DNA from: Owenia fusiformis
Lineage: Eukaryota > Annelida > Polychaeta > Sabellida > Oweniidae
Length of the DNA stretch: 64,000 bases
Assembly: GCA_903813345.2 (NCBI GenBank)
Contig: CAIIXF020000010.1
Span: 35,453,425-35,517,424, forward strand
Direction: 5' to 3'
In this document: positions 1 through 9,549 of the stretch, piece after piece
Layout: the number at the start of each line of letters is the position of its first letter
Numbering within the stretch: position 1 is the first letter of the stretch
Position numbers and translations under genes: made by a program
Notes under the pieces: generated by a model
What the model was told of the DNA's origin: nothing
The model's input: the letters and a program-made list of their open reading frames with translations, nothing else
The model's database searches: none

Positions 1-849
1 GTTTAAAGGAGTTTGTATAGAAACCAGCAGTCCAAACCATCCATCTCTAATAACAGAAAGAATGGTCAGATTATTTGCCTCATATTGCCATATAATTATT
101 TGCTCTAAGATGGAGGGAAACGATTCATGAACGTAAAAAATAAGATTTAAAAATAGGATATTAATATTTCATTCTATTGAGTTGAATATCTGTGCATCTT
201 TCGCATCGTGAAGGTTTTAATCTGGAATAGAATTAAAATATGTACATTTATATAGATTTTAACCTCTGTTTATAATATGCCATAGCTATAATAATGATAT
301 CCACTGTAAAATGTAAATTAATTTTAAAAATCCCATAAGCTGTGTACCGTAAGGTATTCACCTGTTGTCTAATAAGCACGACCAGTGAATATCGCTTTAT
401 CTCCCATGGCACGTGACAGGATTTTGACCAATCATACAATCGAAAACTTAACAGTAATGAATAATATTCCATCAATATTGTTTTAATTACTTTGAAATGA
501 ATCTATGTAGTTTTAATAAAATTAAATAAGTGAAATAAAGAATTTCTCCTCTTATGTTTGATTTAGACAGGGATGAATAAAAGTATTTGCTTTCCAATTA
601 GACTATAGATCAAGAAAGAGTTGCTGAACATTGCTGCCATCTATTTATCTGTATTACATACCTAGCGAAGCATTTGTACGGAAGTCAATGGGAAAGTTAG
701 CGAGCTATATCCACCGATATTGCCCGATTACCCCGATATAGCCCGCTTACCTCGTTTTGATATTAGATTTCTTTAATAACCATGATAATATCATGACGTC
801 ACGTCATTGATACAAAGTGACCATGTGAACAAAGGCATGTAATACATCA
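1..849. other. Non-coding stretch, nothing recognised
   Basis: AT-rich sequence with no recognisable exon, RNA gene or long repeat. Short open frames here have no domain-like content. A palindromic TGACGTCA (CRE-type) octamer lies near 794-801, but there is no gene start next to it that I can support. Confidence 0.4.
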
Positions 850-961
850 GTTATGTCACTATGACGTGAAATATGCCTTCGTTCTTGCCCAAATATAGAG
901 CCTCCCAAGGTCGGCCTATATTGGGAGAACTCAGGCATATTTCACGTCATAGTGACATAAC
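850..961. repeat. Short perfect-stem hairpin repeat
   Basis: An inverted repeat of about 28 bases (starting GTTATGTCACTATGACGTGA on the left, read back on the right) flanks a smaller inverted pair built on CCCAAATATAG/CTATATTGGG. The whole block folds into one long stem. It lies 70 bases outside the Transib-like element and is probably an independent foldback MITE. No target duplication was identified. Confidence 0.6.
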
Positions 962-1030
962 CTCTAAATATAGCACTTCATATATACCGATACCTTGCAA
1001 AACAGAGGAGTTGCACCATTGTACAGAATG

Positions 1031-2291
1031 CACGGTGTATAACCCAAACGTTCCTACATGCACGACGGAGCGTTTCATTTACGCGGAAACGCTCCGGAGC
1101 GAAATAAAATGACGGCTAATGAAGATTCCACTATGACCGTAAGTATTGTTTCTCTCGTTTCTCTTACATATCATATGTTATGGTGAAATATTATGTACCA
1201 TTCGATGAACAATACCGTGAGGAAAGATCTTATTTATTCAACTTCTGGTGGTAAACTGTTATTTGCTTGATCAAAGCTCCGTACTTGTAGATCGAACGAA
1301 TCTGAAGATGACGATTTGACCACAAATTACGAATTAAACTAGTATTTCTGTTAAAGTAGTAGATCACAAACTCATTTCCTAAAGTCCCAGTCCAAATCCA
1401 TTACTTGTTCTCGAGAAATCGCTTGTTTTCCTCAAAACGCTCCGTCGATTTAGAACACAATTTTAGAAACGCTCTTACCATTTTGTTTTGATATCATTTT
1501 CAGATTATTAGAGAAGAGTTCCGAATCGAATCTTTCTCTCAAAAACGTGTTGTACTTGTTAGGCAAATTGAAACATCTGAACCTGGTGGTGCTAAACGTG
1601 CAACTAGCTGATTTAAGCCTACATTAGATGATGTCATGCCTACATGTGTGCTAAATCATAGAACTATAGAAAAATACTAAAATTTATATGTGAATTAATC
1701 TTTCTTCTTTTGATGCCAAGGGGCATAATAGATCTTTTCTTTCGCTTCCTGAAAGGGAAAGGCAAGCTATATATTTCCTAAACTGATCTAGACTACCGGA
1801 GCGTTTCCAGTTCACTGTGTTAACCAGATCGGAGCGTTTCTTGAATATGAGAATGTCATCATTTTTAAGACTGGATTTCGGTCATCAAATCACTATTACG
1901 ATAATGTATGGTGCGTTGAAGCATTGGAATTTGACTAAAATATACGTTGGTGCTCTAATCTTGGCTCAACTAATCACATGTATCGACAAAAGGGTTTTGA
2001 CCGGTAGAATGACAAATACGTTTTTGAATTTTGATAACTTTACTGCTTCGTACAGCTCTTCCTAATTGCTTCAACCGTCAACAGCCAGCCAAGTACAACA
2101 TGAATATCACACCCATCGAATGGTATACTCGAAATATGGAACTCATACCTCTTATTCCCATTATTGGGGAAATCATCAGATGGCTCATCATTCCCGCCAG
2201 CCAGTTTTCCTAATCCGGAGCTTTTCTTTGTTTAATTTCAGTTATGAAACGCTCCGTCGTGCATGTAGGAGCGTTTGGGTTATACACCGTG
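1031..2291. mobile_element. Non-autonomous Transib/RAG-type DNA transposon
   Basis: A 1,261-bp element with terminal inverted repeats of about 48 bp that differ at only a few positions. Both ends start CACGGTGTATAACCCAAACG. It is flanked by the 5-bp direct repeat GAATG (1026-1030 and 2292-2296). CAC-starting termini with a heptamer resembling the RAG recombination signal (CACAGTG) plus a 5-bp target duplication are the hallmarks of the Transib/ProtoRAG group. No transposase frame is visible, so it is non-autonomous. The motif GAAACGCTCC, in either orientation and with small variations, recurs inside at about 1066, 1083, 1434, 1466, 1796, 1830 and 2214 as well as in the TIRs, which looks like a set of subterminal binding sites. 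Superfamily assignment is inference from ends and duplication length. Confidence 0.72.
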
Positions 2292-2896
2292 GAATGGGAC
2301 TGTATTGATTATGTATGACGTTTTCAGAGAGTATATAGAGCTAGATTCAAAGCACCGTCCCTGTAACTTTCAAATGAAAATATTATAAAACGGCGAGGAC
2401 CTCAACTTTTCATGTATACACTGACAAAAACTTAAAATTCTCGCTGTAAAGATATAGTCCCACGTGGAAGTACACGTCATAAAACTGATGGGTAAAGGCA
2501 ATGTGCCGCCCCACTGCTGTAATTATCTCTTACGCCTTCCCCTATACGTTATATTAGTACGGTTTGGTTTGTGTCGCTTTAGAATAACAAGTTGGTATAG
2601 TATTATTGCTAAATCTGACTGGTCAGATCAGATCAGATTGTACTGATCATGATATAGGCCTAATTATGAATGAATGTCAAAACTGACTCAACACTAAAAC
2701 AGCAGAAAGTGTACAATGTTGCAAGCAATGTTTTCAACTATTTTGTCACGTGACCTTAAAAACCGAGGAATTATCCTGAAATATATGAATTAAAGTATGA
2801 ACTTTTAAATTTAATCGTATGTTATCAAATGAATGCAAAACAATATAAAATTGTGCAAACTCATCATTATCCATATACTCTATTATTCCATCACTA
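2292..2896. other. Non-coding spacer
   Basis: Between the Transib-like element and the 391-bp MITE I see no exon, RNA gene or large repeat. The sequence is AT-rich with simple A/T runs. Confidence 0.35.
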
Positions 2897-3287
2897 GAGT
2901 CCATTTCACTGCTTCATTGCGTCAGTAGAACGGCAAAAATAAGAAATTGGGAGACCATTGTGCAATAATATATGGAAAAGTATATTCATAATGTACATGA
3001 ATGACATTGTATATTTTAGATTTTTTAGTTTTTTGTGCAATAAGCCTGTGCCGTCTTGTAATTTGAAGAATTTCAGCCATGCTAATCTTATTGAAAATAA
3101 CATGGCAGAGAAGCATCCAAATATAAGAGGCCACACACTTTATAAGCCAAACTAGAAGCAATCCAAGATATACAAATGTCATTCATGTACAATAGGAATA
3201 TATTTTTCCATATATCATTGCAAAATGATATTTTGATTTCTTATTTTTTTAGCTTTTACTGACGCAGTTAAACAGTGAGATGGACTC
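2897..3287. mobile_element. TA-flanked MITE with long inverted repeats
   Basis: Arms of about 110 bp (2897-3008 and 3176-3287) are inverted copies beginning GAGTCCATYTCACTG, with TA on each outer side (2895-2896 and 3288-3289). This fits a Tc1/mariner-type MITE of 391 bp. The open frames in it on both strands are by-products of the palindrome. It lies just downstream of the TGF-beta gene stop codon. Confidence 0.7.
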
Positions 3288-3420
3288 TATCCGTTCTCAT
3301 TAAAGGTGGGGAATCTTAAAAATCTATAAGTGGGACTCCCTTTATAGAAGCTGATAGCTCAGGAAAATAAAAATCTTCGAATTTTATCTCTACAGTCCTC
3401 GTTGCCCCTTTAAAAATAGC

Positions 3421-3426
3421 TTTATT
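3421..3426 (-). promoter_or_regulatory. Poly(A) signal directly after TGF-beta stop
   Basis: On the minus strand the stop codon TAG (3429-3427) is followed immediately by AATAAA (3426-3421). If used, the mRNA would have a 3' UTR of only a few tens of bases. A more distal signal cannot be excluded. Confidence 0.5.
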
Positions 3427-3828
3427 CTAGGCACAATGACATCTTTCTACTTTCATATTTTGTAAAACTTCAAGCTTTGTGGCTCTCACAGACCCATCCT
3501 CTGGAAAATACAACAACGATAAATTTGAGTACTTTCCGGGCGTACAGCAAAGACCAGTTCCGTTTCCATTCACACCGCGTTGCAGCTGGGACAAGTAACT
3601 GTGATGGTAATGTTGCAGAAAATTGTATGGGCATTCCCCCGTACAGAAGTAAGCGTTATACATTTTGGGTGCGACGATCCAATCCCATCCAAAGGAGCTG
3701 AAGTCAACAATGAGAGATTCGCGGCAACAGTTGTCAGAGTTCTCAAAATCTGAACAATCCCGATTGTAATTCATTCTTTTCTTCCTGTATTTGATCCCCC
3801 TTTGTACTGTCATATATATCACTGGTCT
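3427..3828 (-). CDS. TGF-beta ligand exon 4 (furin site, mature domain)
   Basis: Acceptor TTTCTTTTCCAG ends at 3829. The exon opens with RPVIYM, then RKKR, then the cystine-knot domain with nine cysteines and one NGT sequon, and stops at TAG 3429-3427. The last residue pattern CHCA has one residue after the final cysteine, as in other family members. The mature chain is 115 residues, slightly longer than vertebrate myostatin. Confidence 0.9.
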   Translation of the reverse strand, partial: RPVIYMTVQRGIKYRKKRMNYNRDCSDFENSDNCCRESLIVDFSSFGWDWIVAPKMYNAYFCTGECPYNFLQHYHHSYLSQLQRGVNGNGTGLCCTPGKYSNLSLLYFPEDGSVRATKLEVLQNMKVERCHCA

Positions 3829-6800
3829 CTGGAAAAGAAAAGTATCATAGATTTTCTAAATCTTAAATTGTTTCATTATCGCTAGGGTCGATACTAATTT
3901 TTCAGTAAACATGGTTAACGTTTGGTAAAACAATGACTTCAAATGGTGCATAACAATTTTATAGGACTACAGTATTTATAGGCAATTATTTTTTTAAAAC
4001 ATGCGAGGTCAAGGGTCTTTACTTAAAGTTAATTTTCTATAGAATCCAGAGGAAACCATAAAAATTACAACGGAATTGCATACAACATATACCAGCAGGA
4101 TACCATAAACTAATGTCTGGCTCCGATTCAGGGCGCCAAAGTGAAAATCGGAGCAAATGTGACCAAGGCATTAGGAATACCTTACAACACCTCGGGATAC
4201 CATTCAACTTACTAACGAATACCATACAACACCGCGGGATACCATCCAACTTACTAAATGATACCATGTAAATGTGATTTACCAGTGGTTTCTCCTCGTC
4301 CTTATCTGGATGTGTTATGGCTAGACTCCTCCCATTTACGCTATTCGCTTTTACCTCTAGGCCCAAATTGGAATTAGGGCGTCTTATCCAACGTTGAACC
4401 TGCGCCAGAATGTCGAATTTATGCCAGTATCCGTTTCTATGTACATCATTAATTTGTCGTATGGCAACTCGCTCTACCTCACCACTCCTCTTTATATTGT
4501 TAATCTTCAAAAACGAATTCGAATCTCCTGTTTCTGTGTGGTTCCTCGTGTAAACATAGAGGCTGGCATTAAGGATTGTCAGTCGGGATGAATTCAAGAA
4601 TGAGAACCGAATGCTTTTGTCATCAAAATGTCTAAGTGGTTCGTCACCTGAGGTAAAACACAAAATCATTTATTCAGCTGTAAAGTTAGTATAGTGTTCT
4701 GGGTATATAAATTACACAATGTAATTATACATATAACCAATCCTTTTTTCCAATAAGGTTAACAACCGCCAATAGCTGATCATGACTCGGCAGCTCACCC
4801 AAACAAAATGAATTGTCGCTGATTTGACCACGCTTTTGATATTTTTCAATGGATCGTCGCATTTTTTATTATAGGAATTTTCATAAGAGTTATATAACAC
4901 ATGAAATGTATTCTGAGATTTGACAGAATAGCATAAATATTTTCTTTTGTTTCTGGAAACTTATTTACAACGAATTGAAATTAGATCTGGAGATTATAAA
5001 CAATTAGTACAAGGAGAGCGTTTTGTCTTACTTCGTATCATTTTTATCAGTTTTGACTTCATAGTGCAATGTCACGGCGCGGTATCCAAACAGCGTGCAT
5101 AATATGCACGCAGTTTGATACTCTGACAAACTGCGCGCATATCAACATTGCATCATATACGTTGGAGTCTTTGTTTTCAAACGACATTTTAAGACATTTA
5201 TTCTGCATTGATTTAAAGTTTCATACGTCCATTCGGTGGCGATTATATGATTTTGTCATGTGATAGCGAAAACTATGTCCAGATGAACATAGGTTTTAAA
5301 ATATAAGCAGTTTAATAAAAACAATTCCATCGGTTATTCGATTACCAACACATAAGTTGATATCGCAGTTTTCACAGAAATAGAAAATACTTGGGTTTTG
5401 TTTCATAGATAATTCCCAACCCAGTTCTCACGTACAATGCATTCATTTTAATTACGAAAACAGCGATATAGGTCAAAATAGTTCCAACGTCAACGTGAGC
5501 ATGTTTACTACGCGTATGCCCGTCATCTCAGAATTGAGCAAATGGTAGCATACGCGAGTTACAATAAATGGACGCTGATATCTTTAAAAGTTACCCGACT
5601 CCCTATAATGTGAAGGCTAAGATATCAGCGTCCATTTAGATCAATCGAACTCCTATATGAACAGGTACATTTTGATATATAACACTATGGGGTGGGGGTA
5701 AGCGTTTCATAGTTGGTCAGAATGCCATATGTGCAAAGTAGTGTTCAATATTTTCGAATTGCGTGTTGGATTACGGTACTCACACCTTAAATCAGATAAT
5801 CATGATACAAACAGACATTGTATGACGCAACATTGTATATTATAAACGCAAAAGCTCCTTCGGAACCTTAAATTAAGTGCTACTTGTAAATTAAGTTAGT
5901 CTCCACATAATACAAGGGCCGATCAAAATGTTTCTTACCGTTGGCTCTAGATTTTATAATAAGAGGAGTTGGATGCTCAAACGTTAACATGAGACAGGGT
6001 AGTAAGTTTGCTTGAGACTGTCCGAGTTTCATTTAAATTGGTTCATTGGTAGTGACTTATAGTCAATACATACACTCCCCTCCATAAGTTTGGCAACCTT
6101 TTTCCCCCATTGAACTACGTGTTAAAGCCTCTTTACCTTTGAATTTTTATTTACTTAACCTGCGATGGAAATACTTATACTATTGATGGAAACGTAATTT
6201 GACTTTAATTCCAATACCTCCAAATTTTCTCAGTTTTTTTCCTCAATTACAATAGGTCGAAAATTGATGATAAATTTGATGAATTTTTGAAAATCGACAT
6301 TCCCATGTTAACCAATGGGAAATGGTAGGTTTGCCGCAAGTCATATGACAGAATATCCATCCATCCGAGTCCTTGCAAAAAATACATGGGATTACATGGG
6401 AATGACGATTTTCAAAAATTCATCAAATTTATCATCAATTTTCGACCTATTGTAATTGAGGAAAAAATTGAGAAAATTGGAGATATTGGAATTAAAGTCA
6501 AATTACGTTTCCATCAATAGTATAAGTATTTTCATCGCAGGCTAAGTAAATAAAAATCCAAAGGGAAAGAGGCTTTAACACGTAGTTCAATGGGGGAAAA
6601 AGGTTGCCAAACTTATGGAGGGGAGTGTATTTTCAATGATTGAATTAGGTGGAGCAGCGTTTTTATAAAAAAATTGTGCTAAGCTGCAGTTTTGGAAATT
6701 CCTAACACTAAGTAGTGTCATCTGTCAACAGACTGTAGTTTTATCATTTTTAATTAGTTTTTCTGCTACATGTAATATTCATTCTCATTCAAATTATTCA

Positions 6801-8447
6801 TCCTCAATTGCAATGCGCTTCCTATATCTGTCCACTCGATCCAAAAACACATGTTTAAGGCCTTCGTATGAGAGGTTTTAAACGATGTCTGTAAATTTCC
6901 AGAACCACAACTCAGCAGATATTTTATATTCAACGCTGCTCCATCTAACTTTGTCATTGAAAATGTGAATTGACTCTGTGTCACTACCAATAATAATTCT
7001 GTCTGATAAACAAAACTAACCTTGTATTTCCAGTACTTTTCATCCTCTGGGAAGTCGTGTCCTCCCCGTCTGGTATTTTTTTAAATATGCCCGCAGTTTT
7101 GTCAGTGTTTCAAACTGCGTGCGTAGTATGCACGCAGTTTGGATACCGCGCCGTGAATGGGCTGTTTCAAAATTTCTATACTTTAGGAAGGGAATAATAG
7201 TTTTGTTTAATTGAAATGCATTCTCCTCCAAATGGCAGTCGTTCTCAATTGGAAAACTTGATAAGGTTTTAACTTTTGAATTCTGACTTTCTTTGAAAAT
7301 GTAACTTCTAGGTTGGTTTGATTCCCAATAGACAAAATCACAAAAAGTAAAATATATTTTCTCGTATTTGACAGATATTATTTTCTTTTACTGAATACTT
7401 TTCGGTTGTATAATTCATTAAACCCAAAAATAATAGATCAAAATTGATCCAATAAATCTAATAGATATTGAAATTTAGAGGAACTTTTTTCTATATTTGC
7501 CACGTTATTTTACCCGAGTAATCCATTTTGTGGTGGACGAATTCTTATTTACATAGTCTCTTATAATGTTTGATTTATCTTTTTAAGTTGAGAAAACATT
7601 TGAGGTATTATAGATGATGTTAGATACATTTTCAGCCTCAAAGTGTGTTTTTTCCGTTACAGGTAATCACAACAAAACCTCAAGAATTTAAAGAATTTAA
7701 ACTTTTTGAGGGAAGTGTACTACAATATCACAGAGAAAGCACATTTTATATTTTCACACCAATGAATCATTCAAATATGTAGGCACCAGTATAAAAGGAA
7801 AATAATCAAATACTGTTAAAGAACACAGCAAGATAAAAAAACATCCGAGTGTGAACATAGAAAAACATGTAAACCAATTTTACGCGTAGCACTCACATCT
7901 TTCTGCGAGTACGAATTCTTCCGACGTCTCAGTATGGCTGGAATCCTCGTCCAGCGTGTCCCAACGTATGTCGTCCATTGCCATGTTACTCTCTCTTCTC
8001 GAATTTAATGTAAGACGTTCAATCTCTTGAATGAATGGAGGGTTCCTTGGTTATTATTATTATTATTATATTTATTGCCCCTCCAATCATGGAGATAATA
8101 TATCATTACAGTATATAATAAATGTAATAAAAATAAAGATTTATAAAAATACAAAGACAAGTGGAAAGCATTGATACAGCAGAACCCTCCTGGTTAGCCC
8201 ATGTTCTCCCCTGGGGGTCCCACTGCACCACTGTGCGAACCATTACGATTTCATGGTATGGTATAGGTATCCCTGTGACATTTGGTGGTCGTTCTAACCG
8301 CAACTGTTTTAAAATCTCCGATTTGATTATTTCTAACCGCATCAGTCTCATTTGTCTCAGATCGCTATCTCTCTGCTTTGTGCTGCATACTAACTTCGCT
8401 AATAAGATGACCGACGCGCAAAATGTAACAACTTTAATATTACCCAT
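3427..8447 (-). CDS. Myostatin/GDF11-like TGF-beta ligand (4 exons)
   Basis: This secreted growth-factor precursor is joined from exons 8447-8224, 8045-7897, 4647-4283 and 3828-3427 (1,140 bp, 379 residues; human myostatin is of similar length). Residues 1-22 are a signal peptide. An amphipathic basic helix near residues 31-52 (RLMRLEIIKSEILKQLRL) matches the latency helix of this family. The central prodomain has the motif SNLGLEVKA. RKKR at residues 261-264 is a furin site. The mature part has nine cysteines (CC, CTGEC, CC and the final CHC) and GWDWIVAPK, typical of the activin/TGF-beta/GDF8-11 group. FLQ followed by HH, and CCTPGK followed by LYF, favour GDF8/11. Phases agree at all joins (2, 1, 0). 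The first donor (CA|GTGGGA) is weak and its acceptor has a poor pyrimidine tract, so exon 1's end is least certain. Intron 2 is loaded with MITEs. Confidence 0.85.
4283..4647 (-). CDS. TGF-beta ligand exon 3 (prodomain core)
   Basis: Acceptor TTTTACCTCAG precedes 4647 and donor CTG|GTAAAT follows 4283. The exon encodes 121 codons, including the prodomain strands around IRFSFLNSS, the helix WHKFDILAQVQRWI and SNLGLEVKA, in the order seen in myostatin. Phase in is 1 and phase out is 0, matching its neighbours. Open reading continues into the following intron only by chance, where a GGATACCAT-type direct repeat lies at about 4190-4270. Confidence 0.85.
5072..5147. repeat. Dispersed 75-bp repeat with inner palindrome
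   Basis: This segment, starting CACGGCGCGGTATCCAAAC, is repeated in inverted orientation at 7085-7152. Both copies contain the palindrome TGCGTGCATA/TATGCACGCA. It lies in intron 2 of the TGF-beta gene. Its type is unknown; it may be the end of a small transposon. Confidence 0.6.
5567..5640. repeat. Hairpin
   Basis: AAATGGACGCTGATATCTT is followed after about 35 bases by its exact inverted copy AAGATATCAGCGTCCATTT. It lies in intron 2 of the TGF-beta gene and is probably a foldback remnant. Confidence 0.6.
6073..6627. mobile_element. Palindromic MITE, CACTCCC family (full copy)
   Basis: A 555-bp element whose two halves of about 230 bp are near-perfect inverted copies around a loop at roughly 6305-6396. 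The ends are CACTCCCCTCCATAAGTTTG and its inverse, flanked by TA (6071-6072, 6628-6629), fitting a Tc1/mariner-type insertion. It has split an older exon-like segment (see 6040-6700). Partial or divergent copies lie at about 9580, 21538, 27598 and 55743. Confidence 0.85.
6766..7082 (-). pseudogene. Exon-like open segment in TGF-beta intron 2
   Basis: The minus strand is open for about 104 codons from 7082 to a stop at 6766. It has no obvious start and a protein-like composition (motifs EDEKYWKYKVSF, FTFSMTKLDG, CFWIEWTDIG). A diverged inverted copy of part of it lies at 6040-6072 plus 6628-6700, interrupted by the palindromic MITE, and that copy has stops. I do not recognise the domain. It could be a retained exon fragment of a duplicated gene or part of an unknown transposon. 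Confidence 0.35.
7085..7156. repeat. Inverted copy of the 75-bp dispersed repeat
   Basis: It is the reverse-complement counterpart of 5072-5147, with about ten differences. Together the two copies bracket the exon-like duplication and the palindromic MITE inside intron 2. Confidence 0.6.
7897..8045 (-). CDS. TGF-beta ligand exon 2 (prodomain)
   Basis: The exon encodes 49 complete codons starting NPPFIQEIERL and ending VLAER. It is bounded by AG at 8047-8046 and a consensus donor T|GTGAGT at 7897/7896. The acidic, serine-rich segment matches the variable middle of myostatin prodomains. Next to it lies an (ATT)n run at about 8052-8080 inside the preceding 178-bp intron. Confidence 0.75.
8224..8447 (-). 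CDS. TGF-beta ligand exon 1 (signal peptide, latency helix)
   Basis: It starts at ATG 8447 with a clear hydrophobic signal sequence ending near LVCSTK, then the arginine/leucine-rich helix that caps the mature dimer in latent family members, then RPPNVTG with an N-glycosylation sequon. The exon must end in phase 2 to fit exon 2. The only GT in that phase before the frame loses similarity is CA|GTGGGA at 8224/8223, so the 3' border is tentative. Confidence 0.7.
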
Positions 8448-9358
8448 TGTTAATTGATTTTTTGTTTGTTTTTATAAAGTTTTGCTAGGGCAAATACAAT
8501 ACAGCGATTATTGCGTATTTCAAATAAACTGCGCATGTTTATTCTACGTATCTGGTTATGGCAAGTTCTTTAGGACTCCTACTAATCACTCCAAACAATA
8601 AATATATCTTGTAATTGGTATTTAGTTATTAGATTTAACGTTGTGATTTAAATTCAAGAACATCTCAATTATGTTACATATTGTAAACATGTAGGTTAAA
8701 TAAACATTGAACACAAAAATAGAAAAATTGCTAATTTCTTTACGTGGAAGTGCTTTAATTTCTTTGGCAATTTTAGCCAGTGAGTGGGCATTTAAACCCC
8801 AAATGAATTAAAAGGGGGGATACTCCAACTTGGCGTAAGGATATTTCAAAAGTCACTCGCAAATCCTAAGATCACATGGAGAAAACAAAAAATATCGCTC
8901 GGCAATTGCGATCAACTTAATAGAGCTATTAAGATTTGCATCATTTACTGAAGTGGCACTTGAAGATTAGAAATCGCAAATACATCGTACATGTTTTTTT
9001 CCAATACGACTACTTGAACAATTAATTTACTCGCATATTCAAAAAATCAAAATACAAATGGTGTTGACGTTAAAAATCAGCCTTTCATTTATTTACAGAT
9101 TTTTCCATTTGTGACGAAAACTCACAAATCTTACCAAACCTTTAAGACTGACTGTCGCTCCTTTCCATCTTTTCATTGAGAGATGTTGTGTCCAATTTCA
9201 CTGAACAAGTTGTATTTCTCCATTCAATCAATTTCTGGGATATTGGTGATTTGTGTTTAGGGCCCGTTCTTCATTTATATTTTCTAATTCCATCGTTTTT
9301 TAATAAATTATGATTTCAACACGAAGTGAGGACGAAAATCTGTCCTACAGTCTTGTCT
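8448..9358. other. Intergenic region, TGF-beta 5' / sushi gene 3'
   Basis: It lies upstream of the TGF-beta start and downstream of the sushi gene stop, both genes running on the minus strand. TATAAAAA on the minus strand at about 8472-8480 is too close to the ATG to place a promoter firmly. A minus-strand AATAAA at about 9088-9093 could end the sushi gene mRNA. No other feature is seen. Confidence 0.35.
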
Positions 9359-9549
9359 TTAGTTTTCACATCCAGATCTATCCTGATAATCGCAAAGCTT
9401 TAGTGTCGGATTAAAGAACAGATTAGCGGGGCAAATTTTATGAAATAGGTCGCCGTCTTTGGTGTAGTAATAAAAGAATCTGCAGTCTTCGACATCCGGT
9501 ATCACCCTATCTAAGTCCGTTAGATTAGTTCCAGTTGGTAAATCTATAT
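9359..9549 (-). CDS. Sushi gene, terminal chitin-binding exon
   Basis: Acceptor TCTATTTTCAG, phase 1, with stop TAA at 9361-9359. The segment resembles CBM14 but keeps only four cysteines. The usual cysteine after the aromatic pair is replaced by tyrosine (FYYY), and the first family cysteine is absent upstream. In peritrophin-A domains these two normally pair, so the loss looks coordinated. Confidence 0.7.

Noticed and set aside
873-1112. 79-codon plus-strand frame
   Set aside because: It runs from a hairpin into the left end of the Transib-like element; composition is repeat-derived.
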